Positions 19,606-28,338 are shown, numbered from the stretch's first letter. The stretch is DNA of 64,000 bases from VRUE01 sp963712595 (GCA_963712595.1 CAVQIM010000001.1:1-64000); one strand, 5' to 3'. The notes: generated from the letters alone by a model not told the origin. Translations and numbers: made by a program.

Positions 19606-21009
19606 ATGAAGCGCAGGCGTCTCGCCCTTGTGCTCGCCGCATCGCTCACCGTCGCCGCGCTCGGCGCCGGCACGGCAGCTGCGACGGGCCTCTTCGGTCA
19701 CCACCCCAACAGCACCAAGCGCGCCTTCGTCGCGGCCCTGCACGATCGCCATCCCCAGAACGTGATCTTCTTCCTCGGCGACGGGATGGGCACGCAGGAG
19801 ATCACCGCCGCCCGCTACTACCAGGGCGTGAAAAACGACCTCAACGTCGACCGGATGCCCTTCACCGGCTTCGACACCACCTGGTCGGTGAAGCCCGGTG
19901 CCGGTCCCGACTACCTTCCGGACTACGACCCGGACTCGGCCTCGACCGGGACGATGTGGGCGACCGGCCAGAAGACGATCGACGAGCGGATCTCCCAGGG
20001 CCCGAGCAGCGCCGAGACCGTGCCGGGGCCGAACCTGAAGACCGTGCTGGAGCTGGCCCAGAAACGGGGGATGAAGGTGGGCGACGTCTCTACCGCCGAG
20101 ATCACCGATGCCACGCCGGCGGTACTGGCCTCGCATATCTCCCTGCGCGGCTGCCAGGGCCCGGCCAACATGGGGCCCTGTCCGACGGAGGCCAAGGCGG
20201 CTGGGGGCCTCGGCTCGATCGCCGAGCAGGAGGTAGATCACAAGGTGGACGTGCTGCTCGGCGGCGGGCGCGCTCGCTTCGAGCAGAAAATCACGGGTGG
20301 TCCCGACGCTGGCAAATCCGTGGTCGAATCGGCCCAGGCCAAGGGCTACCAATACGTCACCGACGCGGCGGGCCTCAGTGCCGTGCCGAACGGCAGCAAA
20401 CCGGTGCTGGGCCTCTTCAACGCCGGCAACATGTCGCTCGAGTGGAGCGGCCCAGCCGCGTCCACGGGCAAGGGCAACGCCCCGGCGCCCTGCAACGAGA
20501 ACCAGCGCCCGGCGAACGAGCCGAGCCTGGCGGCGATGACCCAAAAGGCGATCGGCCTGCTCGACAACCGCAGGGGCTTCTTCCTGCAGGTCGAGGGCGC
20601 CTCGATCGACAAGCAGGACCATGCCACCAACGCATGTGGGCAGATCGGCGAGACGGTCGCCTTCGACCAGGCGATCGGCGTCGCGCTCGACTACCAGCGC
20701 TGGCATCCGGACACGCTGATCGTCGTTACCGCGGATCACTCGCACACCAGCCAGATCGTCAGCGAGGACGCGGGCGGCTCGGGCGTTCCGACGGGCTACT
20801 CGACCAACCTCCTGACCAAGGACGGGCAGACGTTGAGCCTGACCTACGGCACGGCCGGCTACGGCGGTCCGGGAGCGGCACCCGTGGCGACTCCGCCGAG
20901 CCAGCAGCACACCGGCGCCGTGGTGCCGGTGTGGGGGAGCGGGCCGGGCTCGCTCGCGATCCTGGGCACGAACGATCACACGGATCTGTTCGACGCCCTG
21001 GGCGGCTGA
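19606..21009 (+). CDS. Secreted alkaline phosphatase (PhoA type)
   Basis: Phosphomonoesterase releasing inorganic phosphate outside the cell. The signal peptide is clear (MKRRRLALVLAASLTVAALG, cleavage near residue 25-30). The active site follows the E. coli order: FLGDGMG (metal), DSASTGTMWATGQKT (nucleophile Ser), VEGASIDKQDHATNACG (metal Glu/Asp/His), VTADHSHTSQI, and a late QHTGAVVPV. 467 residues. It interrupts the usual sepF-to-yggT neighbourhood and has its own leader, probable regulator site and terminator, so it behaves as a single-gene unit. Confidence 0.92.
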   Translation: MKRRRLALVLAASLTVAALGAGTAAATGLFGHHPNSTKRAFVAALHDRHPQNVIFFLGDGMGTQEITAARYYQGVKNDLNVDRMPFTGFDTTWSVKPGAGPDYLPDYDPDSASTGTMWATGQKTIDERISQGPSSAETVPGPNLKTVLELAQKRGMKVGDVSTAEITDATPAVLASHISLRGCQGPANMGPCPTEAKAAGGLGSIAEQEVDHKVDVLLGGGRARFEQKITGGPDAGKSVVESAQAKGYQYVTDAAGLSAVPNGSKPVLGLFNAGNMSLEWSGPAASTGKGNAPAPCNENQRPANEPSLAAMTQKAIGLLDNRRGFFLQVEGASIDKQDHATNACGQIGETVAFDQAIGVALDYQRWHPDTLIVVTADHSHTSQIVSEDAGGSGVPTGYSTNLLTKDGQTLSLTYGTAGYGGPGAAPVATPPSQQHTGAVVPVWGSGPGSLAILGTNDHTDLFDALGG

Positions 21010-21028
21010 CGCAGGAGGCGGGTATCGG

Positions 21029-21064
21029 GGAGGGTCGGGCATCTCGCCCGACCCTCCTTCGTTT
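21029..21064 (+). terminator. Rho-independent terminator after alkaline phosphatase
   Basis: A perfect 12-bp stem (GGAGGGTCGGGC / GCCCGACCCTCC), a 5-nt loop, then TTCGTTT. It separates the phosphatase from the proC operon. Confidence 0.85.
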
Positions 21065-21072
21065 GGCGCGGC

Positions 21073-21078
21073 TAGGCT
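21073..21078 (+). promoter_or_regulatory. Putative -10 box of proC operon, leaderless layout
   Basis: TAGGCT, 7 nt, then the proC ATG. It lies directly after the phosphatase terminator, which fits a fresh transcription start. Confidence 0.5.
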
Positions 21079-21085
21079 GCCCTGC

Positions 21086-21826
21086 ATGATCGTTGGCTTC
21101 TGCGGGTCCGGCAGCATGGCGGCGGCGATGGCGCGGGGGTTGGCCGGCGGGGTCGAGGGGATGCTCTTCAGCGATTCCGGATCGGGTCGGGCCCAGGCGC
21201 TCGCCGAGGAGCTCGGCGGCGAGGCGGTCGAGTCCAACGCCGAGCTGGCCGAGCGCGCCGAGCTGGTCGTGCTGGCCGTGAAGCCGGCAAAGCTCGATGC
21301 GGTGGCAGAAGAGCTCGCTGGGGCACGGATTGTCGTCTCGCTGCTTGGGGCAACTTCCCTGGAGAGGCTTCGCGGCGCCTTTCCCCGCTCAGGGGTGGTA
21401 CGGGTGATGCCCAACGTCGCGGTGGAGGTCCGAAAGGGAGTGCTCTGCGTCGCCGGTGGACCGGACTCCCGTGTCCGGGAGGTGCTGGAGGCGCTCGGCC
21501 ACGTGGTCGACCTTCCTGACGCCCAGTTCGACGCGGCCACGGCCGTGATGGGGTGCGCGCCGGCATACCTGGCTCTGGCGGTCGAAGCGATCGCCGACGC
21601 GGGTGCCGCGGACGGGTTGGACGCCGAGCTGGCCCGGGATCTGGTGATCGAGACGGCGGCTGGGACGGCGGAGCTGCTGCGGGTCCGCCATCCTGCCGAC
21701 GTGCGCAAGGCCGTGGCCTCGCCCGGGGGGAGCACCGAGGCCGGCCTCGAGGCGCTCGACCGGGCGGGAGCGCGAGAGGCCTTCGGGGCGGCCGTGCAGG
21801 CGTCGTTGGAGAGGATGCGCGGATGA
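21086..21826 (+). CDS. proC: Pyrroline-5-carboxylate reductase
   Basis: Last step of proline synthesis (P5C + NAD(P)H to proline). 246 residues: the Rossmann motif GFCGSGSMAAAMARG at the N terminus, VLAVKPAKLD, VRVMPNVAVEVRKG, and the dimerisation-domain signature ASPGGSTEAGLEALD. Somewhat shorter than the usual 270. Its TGA overlaps the ATG of yggT. Within the division cluster, proC is a frequent neighbour of yggS/yggT. Confidence 0.92.
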   Translation: MIVGFCGSGSMAAAMARGLAGGVEGMLFSDSGSGRAQALAEELGGEAVESNAELAERAELVVLAVKPAKLDAVAEELAGARIVVSLLGATSLERLRGAFPRSGVVRVMPNVAVEVRKGVLCVAGGPDSRVREVLEALGHVVDLPDAQFDAATAVMGCAPAYLALAVEAIADAGAADGLDAELARDLVIETAAGTAELLRVRHPADVRKAVASPGGSTEAGLEALDRAGAREAFGAAVQASLERMRG

Positions 21827-22125
21827 TCGCGCTGGCGCTGACCCGCGCTGACGTCGCCGACTACGTCAGCGCGCTCTTCCTCGTCTACATCATCCTGATC
21901 TTCCTCAACATCCTCAGCTCGTGGATCCCGCGCATGCCCTACAACCCCGCCCTGCGCGCGACGCTCGACTTCATCAAAGAGACGACCGATCCGTACCTCA
22001 ACTTCTTCCGGCGATTCCTGCCGCCGGTCGGCGGCGGTGGCTTCGCGCTCGATCTCAGCCCGATCCTCGGGGTGATCCTGCTCTTCATCTTGCGCGCCGT
22101 GATCGTCAGCCTGATCGCCGGGTGA
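21823..22125 (+). CDS. YggT family membrane protein
   Basis: 100 residues with two hydrophobic segments (about 13-33 and 75-97) and the conserved WIPRMPYNP and TDPYLNFFRRFLPP motifs between them. YggT/YlmG proteins sit beside sepF in Gram-positive division clusters and have been linked to osmotic stress and membrane-protein assembly, but the molecular role is unsettled. It overlaps proC by ATGA and lspA by GTGA. Confidence 0.9.
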   Translation: MIALALTRADVADYVSALFLVYIILIFLNILSSWIPRMPYNPALRATLDFIKETTDPYLNFFRRFLPPVGGGGFALDLSPILGVILLFILRAVIVSLIAG

Positions 22126-22583
22126 GGGGCGACGGCGCCAGGGCGCGCGCCTGGCGCTTGGCGGGCGCGCTCTGCGGCCTGGTCGTGGTCGCCGACCAGG
22201 CGGCGAAGGCGCTGGTCGAGGCCGATCTCGTGCCCGGCGAGGAAGTCGACCTGATCGGGCCGCTGGGCCTGACGCTCTCGCACAACAGCGGGGTCGCTTT
22301 CGGGCTCGCCAGCGGCGGCGGCACGCGCCTGGTGGCGCTGACGGCGCTCGCCCTGGCCGTGGTCGGGATTCTCTTCTACCGCAACCCGACCCGACCCGGG
22401 ATGTGGGTCGCGGTCGGCCTGCTCGCCGGCGGCGCCCTGGGCAACCTCGCCGACCGCGTCCGCGTCGACGCCGTCACCGACTACATAGCGATCGGCAGCT
22501 GGCCGAACTTCAACCTCGCCGACGTCGCGGTCACCGCCGGCGTCCTCGTCCTGGCGCTCTCCTACGCCCGCGAGCCGCAGTGA
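22122..22583 (+). CDS. lspA: Lipoprotein signal peptidase (signal peptidase II)
   Basis: Cleaves signal peptides of diacylglyceryl-modified prolipoproteins in the membrane. 153 residues, four hydrophobic helices. The aspartyl dyad is visible in GNLADRVRVDAVTDYI and NFNLADVAVTAG; the NSGVAFGLASG motif is the conserved N-x-G-x-A/S-F-G segment. The GTG start overlaps the yggT stop. The stop is followed by palindromic element family A copy 2. Confidence 0.92.
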   Translation: MRGDGARARAWRLAGALCGLVVVADQAAKALVEADLVPGEEVDLIGPLGLTLSHNSGVAFGLASGGGTRLVALTALALAVVGILFYRNPTRPGMWVAVGLLAGGALGNLADRVRVDAVTDYIAIGSWPNFNLADVAVTAGVLVLALSYAREPQ

Positions 22584-22639
22584 GCGATCCAATTGGCACC
22601 GTGATCGCCGAGCGTTCCAATCCGTGGCGATTGGAACGC
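22584..22639 (+). repeat. Palindromic element, family A, copy 2
   Basis: It shares the core ACCGTGATCGCCG...AATCCGTGGCGATT with the copy after hisB but carries other arms: ATTGGAACGC (22630-22639) pairs perfectly with GCGTTCCAAT (22612-22621) and 8 of 10 with GCGATCCAAT (22584-22593). It begins one base after the lspA stop and ends 17 nt before rluD, so it lies in the rluD leader. Confidence 0.6.
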
Positions 22640-22656
22640 GAACAAAGGGCTGTCCA

Positions 22657-23334
22657 ATGAGCGAGTCGTTGCGCATCGTCCACGTCGACGAGGCGCTGGC
22701 CGTCGTCGACAAGCCCGCCGGCCTCGTCGTCCATCCGGCGCCCTCGCATCGCGGGCCCACCCTGGTCGAGGAGCTGGGAGACCTGCTCGGCGGCGGCGCC
22801 GACCCCGAGCGCCCCGGCATCGTGCACAGGCTCGACAAGGGGACGAGCGGCCTGCTCGTCGTCGCCCGCACCGACGAGGCCCACGCTGCACTGCAGGCGC
22901 AGGTCCAGCGCCGCGAGGTCGAGCGCGCCTACCTGGCGCTGGCGAAGGGAAGGCTGAGGTCCCGCACGGGGACGATCGACGCGCCGATCGGGCGCGCCGC
23001 GCGACAGCGCCACCGGATGGCTGTTTCCGGGGCCGCCTCGCGAGAAGCCCGGACTCACTTCACCGCGCTCGAGCTGCTCCGGGCCGAGACCTATGTCGAG
23101 GCGCGCCTGGAGACCGGCCGGACCCACCAGATCCGCGCCCACTTCGCCGCCATCGGCCATCCGCTGGTCGGCGACGTTACCTATGGGGGCGAGCAGAAGT
23201 ACGGCCTCGAGCGCCAATTCCTCCACGCCCATCGCCTCGCCTTCGCCCATCCGTGCAGCGGCGACTCGATGGCCTTCGCCTCAGAGCTGCCGGCGGATCT
23301 GGCGGGGGCGCTCGAAGCGGCCCGCAGCGCCTAG
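22657..23334 (+). CDS. rluD: 23S rRNA pseudouridine synthase, RluA/RluD family
   Basis: Converts uridines (probably in helix 69 of 23S rRNA) to pseudouridine. 225 residues, consisting of the catalytic domain only: the N-terminal S4 domain of full-length RluD is absent or minimal. The catalytic motif HRLDKGTSGLLVVART holds the Asp, followed by GRTHQIRAHFAAIGHPLVGD. The ATG at 22657 is chosen; the only upstream candidate (GTG 22624) lies in the palindromic repeat. The neighbour of lspA is usually this gene. Confidence 0.9.
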   Translation: MSESLRIVHVDEALAVVDKPAGLVVHPAPSHRGPTLVEELGDLLGGGADPERPGIVHRLDKGTSGLLVVARTDEAHAALQAQVQRREVERAYLALAKGRLRSRTGTIDAPIGRAARQRHRMAVSGAASREARTHFTALELLRAETYVEARLETGRTHQIRAHFAAIGHPLVGDVTYGGEQKYGLERQFLHAHRLAFAHPCSGDSMAFASELPADLAGALEAARSA

Positions 23335-23349
23335 TCGGCCTGCCCGCTC

Positions 23350-23355
23350 TACAAT
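23350..23355 (+). promoter_or_regulatory. Possible -10 box of rpsB-tsf
   Basis: TACAAT lies 112 nt upstream of rpsB. The leader between them contains a hairpin (CCGGC at about 23402 with GCCGG, flanked by GGATC/GATCC) that could be a regulatory structure, since rpsB leaders are often autoregulated by S2. The -35 is not recognisable. Confidence 0.35.
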
Positions 23356-23467
23356 TCTTCGCCTCGGAAACGACCCCCGCGCGTACCGACTCGGATCCTG
23401 ACCGGCCTTTTCGCCGGATCCCGGTGAGGGCAGCGGGTAAATGCATCAAAGACAAGGAGCTTCACCC

Positions 23468-24778
23468 ATGGCAGAGGCAGGCCTCAAAGAGCTGCTGGAG
23501 GCCGGAGTTCACTTCGGCCACCAGACGCGTCGCTGGAACCCCAATATGCGCCGATACATCTTCGGCGAGCTCGACGGGATCCACATCATCGACCTCGTCC
23601 AGACCGAGGCGCTGCTGGAGAACGCCCGTCGCTTTGCCGGCGAGCTCGCCAGCGGCGGCGGAACCGTGCTCTTCGTCGGCACCAAGAAGCAGGCCCGCGG
23701 CCCGGTCGAAGAATGGGCCGGGCGCTGCAAGATGCCCTACGTCAACCAGCGCTGGCTGGGTGGGCTGCTGACCAACTTCAACACGATGTCGGCCCGGATC
23801 GCGCGCCTGCACGAGCTGACCACCTGGCGCGACGAGGGCAAGCTGGAGCTGCTGCCGACCAAGGAGCGGATGGGGATGCAGGCCGAGCTGGCAAAGCTCG
23901 AATACAACCTCGGCGGCGTCCGCGACATGGAGCGCCTGCCCGACGCGGTCTTCGTCACCGACCTGAAAACCGAGGAGATCGCCGTGCGCGAGGCCGCCCG
24001 GCTGCGGATCCCGATTATCGCCCTGGTCGACACCAATTGCGACCCGACCCCGATCGACTACGTGATCCCAGGCAACGACGATGCGATCCGCTCGTGCCAG
24101 CTCGTGATCGGCACGATCGGCGGCGCGATCGAGGAGGGCGCCGGCGCCTGGCGCGTGCAGGAGGAGAAGCGCATCGCCGAGGAAATGGCGCGGCGCAAGA
24201 AGGAGGAAGAAGAGCGCAAGAAGCGCGAGGAGGAAGAGAAAGCGCGGGTCGAAGCGGAGGAAGCGGCCAAGAAGGCGGCGGCTGAAGCGGAGGCTGCCAA
24301 GCAGGCCGAACAGGCTCAGGCTCAGGCGGTGCAGACTCCCTCTGCTCCCGCTCAGGGTTCTGGCGGGGCTTCTGCTCCGGGTCAGGGTTCGGGCGGGTCT
24401 GGTGGTTCGGCTCAGGGTTCCAGCCCCTCTACCGCGGGTCCTGTCCCGGGTGATGGGGGGGCGCTGCGGGCGGGGGCGTCCTCGACCCCCCCATCACCCG
24501 TGCCACCCGCGGGTGAGACGGCTCCGGCTCAGGCCGAGAAGGCTGGCGCGCCCAAGGTTGAGGAGGCGCCGAAGGCTGAGGCACCGGCGGCTGAGAAGGC
24601 GCCCGCCGAGGAGCCTGCCGCGGAGGGGAAAGCTGAGGAGGCTCCGGTCGCGGGGGAGAAAGCTGATGAGGGATCGGCCGCTGAGGAGAAAGCTCCGGCG
24701 GGGGAGAAAGCTGAGGCTGAGGCACCGGCCGCTGAAGAGAAGCCTGCTGAGGCTGAGAAGGAGGGGGAGGGGTCGTGA
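23468..24778 (+). CDS. rpsB: 30S ribosomal protein S2 with a long low-complexity C-terminal extension
   Basis: The S2 core (residues 1-about 235) is canonical: LLEAGVHFGHQTRRWNPNM, YIFGELDGIHIIDL, VGTKKQARGPVEEWA, RWLGGLLTNFNT, IPIIALVDTNCDP, IDYVIPGNDDAIRS. It is followed by a charged coiled-coil stretch (RRKKEEEERKKREEEEKARV) and then about 180 residues rich in Gly/Ser/Gln/Pro and finally Ala/Glu/Lys/Pro repeats. The total is 436 residues against about 240-260 usually. The start ATG 23468 has AAGGAG 8 nt upstream. A large perfect palindrome (24447-24500) lies inside the extension. Confidence 0.93.
   Translation: MAEAGLKELLEAGVHFGHQTRRWNPNMRRYIFGELDGIHIIDLVQTEALLENARRFAGELASGGGTVLFVGTKKQARGPVEEWAGRCKMPYVNQRWLGGLLTNFNTMSARIARLHELTTWRDEGKLELLPTKERMGMQAELAKLEYNLGGVRDMERLPDAVFVTDLKTEEIAVREAARLRIPIIALVDTNCDPTPIDYVIPGNDDAIRSCQLVIGTIGGAIEEGAGAWRVQEEKRIAEEMARRKKEEEERKKREEEEKARVEAEEAAKKAAAEAEAAKQAEQAQAQAVQTPSAPAQGSGGASAPGQGSGGSGGSAQGSSPSTAGPVPGDGGALRAGASSTPPSPVPPAGETAPAQAEKAGAPKVEEAPKAEAPAAEKAPAEEPAAEGKAEEAPVAGEKADEGSAAEEKAPAGEKAEAEAPAAEEKPAEAEKEGEGS
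24447..24500 (+). repeat. 15-bp perfect inverted repeat inside the rpsB coding sequence
   Basis: CGGGTGATGGGGGGG (24447-24461) and CCCCCCCATCACCCG (24486-24500) are perfect complements around a 24-nt centre. Further ACCGCGGGT/ACCCGCGGGT sequences flank both sides. It is in frame and codes for part of the Pro/Gly-rich linker. Confidence 0.8.
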
Positions 24779-25377
24779 GCGTTACGGCTGCCGATGTGAA
24801 GGCGCTGCGGGATCGGACCGGGGCGGCGATGATGGATTGCAAGGCCGCTCTGACCGAGTCCGACGGGGACGCCGATCGGGCGATCGAGATCCTGCGGGTC
24901 AAGGGGCAGGCCTCTGCTGCAAAGCGGGAAGGCCGGGGTACGAACGAGGGCGTGGTCGCCTCCTACATCCACGCCAACGACAAGGTCGGGGCGATGGTCG
25001 AAGTGCAGTGCGAGACCGATTTCGTCGCCCGCAACGAGGACTTCAAGGCGTTCGCCTACGAGGTCGCCCTGCATGTGGCGGCGACCGCCCCCCAGTACGT
25101 CTCGACCGAGGAGATCCCCGCGGAGGAGCGCGAGGCCGAGAAGCGGGTCTTCGAGGAGAAGGCCCGCGAGGACGGCAAGCCCGACAACGTGGTCGAGAAG
25201 ATCGTCGAGGGCCAGCTGGCCAAGTGGGGCAAGGAAGTTGCCCTGCTCGACCAGTCTCACGTCAACGCCGAGAAGCACGACTCGAAGTCGATCGAGGAGC
25301 TGCGCCAGGAGCTGGCCGCAAAGACCGGCGAGAACATCCGCATCGCCCGCTTCGCCTACTTCCGCATCGGCGAGTAG
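24775..25377 (+). CDS. tsf: Elongation factor Ts
   Basis: Nucleotide-exchange factor for EF-Tu. 200 residues, the short form with one core subdomain: VKALRDRTGAAMMDCKAALTE (N-domain with the TDFV partner), RGTNEGVVASYIH, VEVQCETDFVARNEDFK. The GTG start overlaps the rpsB TGA by 4 nt. A 12-bp palindrome follows the stop. Confidence 0.94.
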   Translation: MSVTAADVKALRDRTGAAMMDCKAALTESDGDADRAIEILRVKGQASAAKREGRGTNEGVVASYIHANDKVGAMVEVQCETDFVARNEDFKAFAYEVALHVAATAPQYVSTEEIPAEEREAEKRVFEEKAREDGKPDNVVEKIVEGQLAKWGKEVALLDQSHVNAEKHDSKSIEELRQELAAKTGENIRIARFAYFRIGE

Positions 25378-25379
25378 CG

Positions 25380-25428
25380 GCCGACGGGCCTTAAATACGA
25401 CTATGTGTCGCCTTTCAGGCCCGTCGGC
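25380..25428 (+). repeat. Intergenic palindrome between tsf and pyrH
   Basis: Perfect 12-bp arms, GCCGACGGGCCT (25380-25391) and AGGCCCGTCGGC (25417-25428), enclose a 25-nt AT-richer centre. There is no U-tract after it. It resembles the other intergenic palindromes here in size, but its core is not clearly shared. Confidence 0.6.
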
Positions 25429-25447
25429 GGCGAGGTCGGATGGGGGA

Positions 25448-25453
25448 TAGGCT
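25448..25453 (+). promoter_or_regulatory. Possible -10 box of pyrH
   Basis: TAGGCT, 13 nt before the ATG at 25467, implying a very short leader. There is no Shine-Dalgarno before that ATG. Confidence 0.35.
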
Positions 25454-25466
25454 CTGCTCCGCCTCG

Positions 25467-26201
25467 ATGTCGACGAATCCTCAGTTCAAACGCATTCTGC
25501 TCAAGCTCTCCGGTGAGGCGCTGATGGGCGATCTCGACTACGGGACCGACGCCGTGGAGGTCACCCGGATAGCCGAGCAGATCGCCGCGATCCGCGGCCG
25601 CGGGGTCGAGGTGGCGATCGTGGTCGGCGCCGGCAACATCTACCGTGGGCTCTCCGCGGCCGCCGAAGGGATGGACAGGGCGACCGGCGACTACATGGGG
25701 ATGCTGGCCACCGTGCTCAACGCGCTTACCCTGCAGGACGCGCTGGAGAAGACCGGCGAGCACACCCGGGTGCTTTCCGCGATCGACGTCAAGGAGGTCG
25801 CCGAGCCCTACATCCGCCGCCGCGCGATGCGCCACCTGGAGAAGGGCCGCGTGGTGATCTTCGCCGCCGGCACGGGCAACCCGTTCTTCACAACCGACAC
25901 CGCGGCGGCACTGCGCGCCCTGGAGATCCACGCCGAAGCGATCCTGATGGCGAAGAACGGGGTCGAAGGGGTCTACGACTCCGATCCGGCGAGCAACCCG
26001 GACGCCAAGTTCATCGCTGCGATCAGCCACCGCGAGGCGATCGAGCGCGGCCTCAAGGTGATGGACTCGACGGCGCTCTCGCTCTGCATGGACAACGACC
26101 TGCCGATCTACGTCTTCAACATGGGAGACGCGGGCAACATAGATAGGATCGTCGGCGGCGAGAGGGTGGGCACGCTGGTCTCCAGCGCTCCCGCCAAATG
26201 A
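25467..26201 (+). CDS. pyrH: UMP kinase
   Basis: Phosphorylates UMP to UDP; bacterial hexameric amino-acid-kinase-fold enzyme. 244 residues from ATG 25467. Motifs include RILLKLSGEALMG, IVVGAGNIYRG, DYMGMLATVLNALTLQDALE, FAAGTGNPFFTTDTAAALRA, GVYDSDP and NMGDAGNIDRIV. An ATG at 25440 would add nine residues. Its TGA overlaps the frr ATG. Confidence 0.94.
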   Translation: MSTNPQFKRILLKLSGEALMGDLDYGTDAVEVTRIAEQIAAIRGRGVEVAIVVGAGNIYRGLSAAAEGMDRATGDYMGMLATVLNALTLQDALEKTGEHTRVLSAIDVKEVAEPYIRRRAMRHLEKGRVVIFAAGTGNPFFTTDTAAALRALEIHAEAILMAKNGVEGVYDSDPASNPDAKFIAAISHREAIERGLKVMDSTALSLCMDNDLPIYVFNMGDAGNIDRIVGGERVGTLVSSAPAK

Positions 26202-26778
26202 CGAGAACGGGGGCCGCGGTGGAGCTGATCGACGAACTGCTCGAAGACGCCAAGGGCCGGATGAGCAAGTCGGTCGAGTCGAGCCGCGGTGAGCTGGCCA
26301 CGGTGCGCACCGGGCGGGCGTCACCGCACCTGCTGGACCGCATCGTCGTCGACTATTACGGTGCGCAGACGCCGCTCAAGCAGCTCGCCAACGTGGCGAC
26401 CTCCGATGCCCGACTGCTCACCGTGACCCCCTTCGACAAGTCCTCGATCGGGGCGATCGAGAAAGCCATTCAGGAGTCCGACGTCGGGCTCACGCCGAGC
26501 AACGACGGCAACGTCGTCCGCCTGCAGGTGCCTGAGCTGACCGAGGAGCGCCGCCGGGAGATGGTCAAGGTCGTGCACGGGGTCGCCGAGGAGGGCCGCG
26601 TGGCGATCCGCAACATCCGCCGCGACACGATGCACGACCTGCGCGAGCTGAAGAAAGAAGGCGAAGCCGGCGAGGACGACGAGCGCCGTGCCGAGGCTGC
26701 CCTGCAGAAGCAGACCGACGATGCGATCGCCGAGATCGACGCTCTCTTGAAAGGGAAGGAAGAGGAGATCCTGGAGGT

Positions 26779-26782
<4 letters not shown>
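26198..26782 (+). CDS. frr: Ribosome recycling factor
   Basis: Splits post-termination ribosomes with EF-G. 194 residues, a three-helix bundle plus beta domain: RTGRASPHLLDRIVVDYYG, TPLKQLANV, LTVTPFDKSSIGAIEKAIQ, DGNVVRLQVPELTEERR and a long C-terminal helix ending in EIDALLKGKEEEILEV. It is coupled to pyrH by ATGA and to uppS by GTGA. Confidence 0.95.
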
Positions 26783-27449
<667 letters not shown>

Positions 27450-27450
<1 letters not shown>

Positions 27451-28337
27451 TGCAGGACCTCTTCGACGACGACCTCTTCGCCGAGGAGCCGCCGCCGAAA
27501 CCGGCGCCGCGGCCACCGCGCAAGCGCGGCAAGGGTGCCGCTCGGGGTGAGACCGTCAAGCGCATCCTGATCGCGATCCCCTGGGGCATCTTCGCGATCG
27601 CGATCGCGGTCGCCGGCGGCCTCGTCTTTACGCTGGCGATGATCGGTATCGGCGTGCTCTGCCTGCGCGAGTACCTGGCGATGACGGGGGAGATACGACC
27701 CGTGCAGCGGGCCGCCTTCCTCGCCGTCCCAGCGCTGATTCTCGCCGCCCACTTCGGCACCGCCTTCAACGTCCTGCTCGTCCTCGCCGCTTCCTTCCCG
27801 GTGCTCTTCGCCTTCGGCGCCGATCGCCACCATCGCGACGGGATCACGATCTCGATGGGCGTCACCCTGCTGGGGATCGTCTGGATCGGCATTCCCTTGG
27901 TCCACGCCGTCCTGCTCCGGGACTTGCCCAACCACGGCGCCGCCCTGCTGGTCGACGTATTGGTCGGCACCTTCGCCGCTGACACCGGCGCCTATGCGAC
28001 CGGCCGCATGTTCGGCTCCCACAAGATCGCCCCCAGCCTCTCGCCGAACAAGACCCTGGAGGGGCTGGTGGGGGGCTTCCTGATCGGCACCATGGCCTTC
28101 TGGTTCGCCGGCCTCTACCAGGACTGGCTCTCCGGCGTCGACGCCCTGATCATCGGCGCCGCAGTCGCCGCAGTCGCCCCCGTCGGCGACCTCTTCGAGT
28201 CGATGCTGAAGCGGGATCTGGGCCGCAAGGACACCGGCACGCTCTTCGGCCCCCACGGCGGCATCCTCGATCGCCTCGATGCCGTCTTCTTCACCGTCGT
28301 CGTCGGCTACTACCTCGCCGTCCAACTCGTCTACTGA
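27450..28337 (+). CDS. cdsA: Phosphatidate cytidylyltransferase
   Basis: Makes CDP-diacylglycerol from phosphatidate and CTP. About 295 residues: an acidic/proline-rich cytoplasmic head (residues 1-40), seven or eight hydrophobic helices, and the signature SPNKTLEGLVGG...PVGDLFESMLKRDLGRKD, then FGPHGGILDRLDAV. TGATG overlap with uppS. CDP-DAG from this enzyme would feed the PgsA-type enzyme at 37910. Confidence 0.92.
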
Positions 28338-28338
28338 T

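Noticed and set aside
19594..21735. A 713-codon open frame on the minus strand opposite the alkaline phosphatase and proC
   Set aside because: High-GC antisense shadow. The plus-strand frames carry full catalytic motifs; the antisense product is Ala/Arg/Gly/Pro repeats with no motif.
23377..23467. An rpsB start at the ATG at 23441
   Set aside because: The ATG at 23468 has an AAGGAG ribosome site at good spacing and gives the standard S2 N terminus.
24402..25394. A long plus-strand frame in a second phase across the rpsB tail and tsf
   Set aside because: Arg/Pro/Leu low-complexity product created by the repetitive GC-rich tail; tsf in the other phase is certain.
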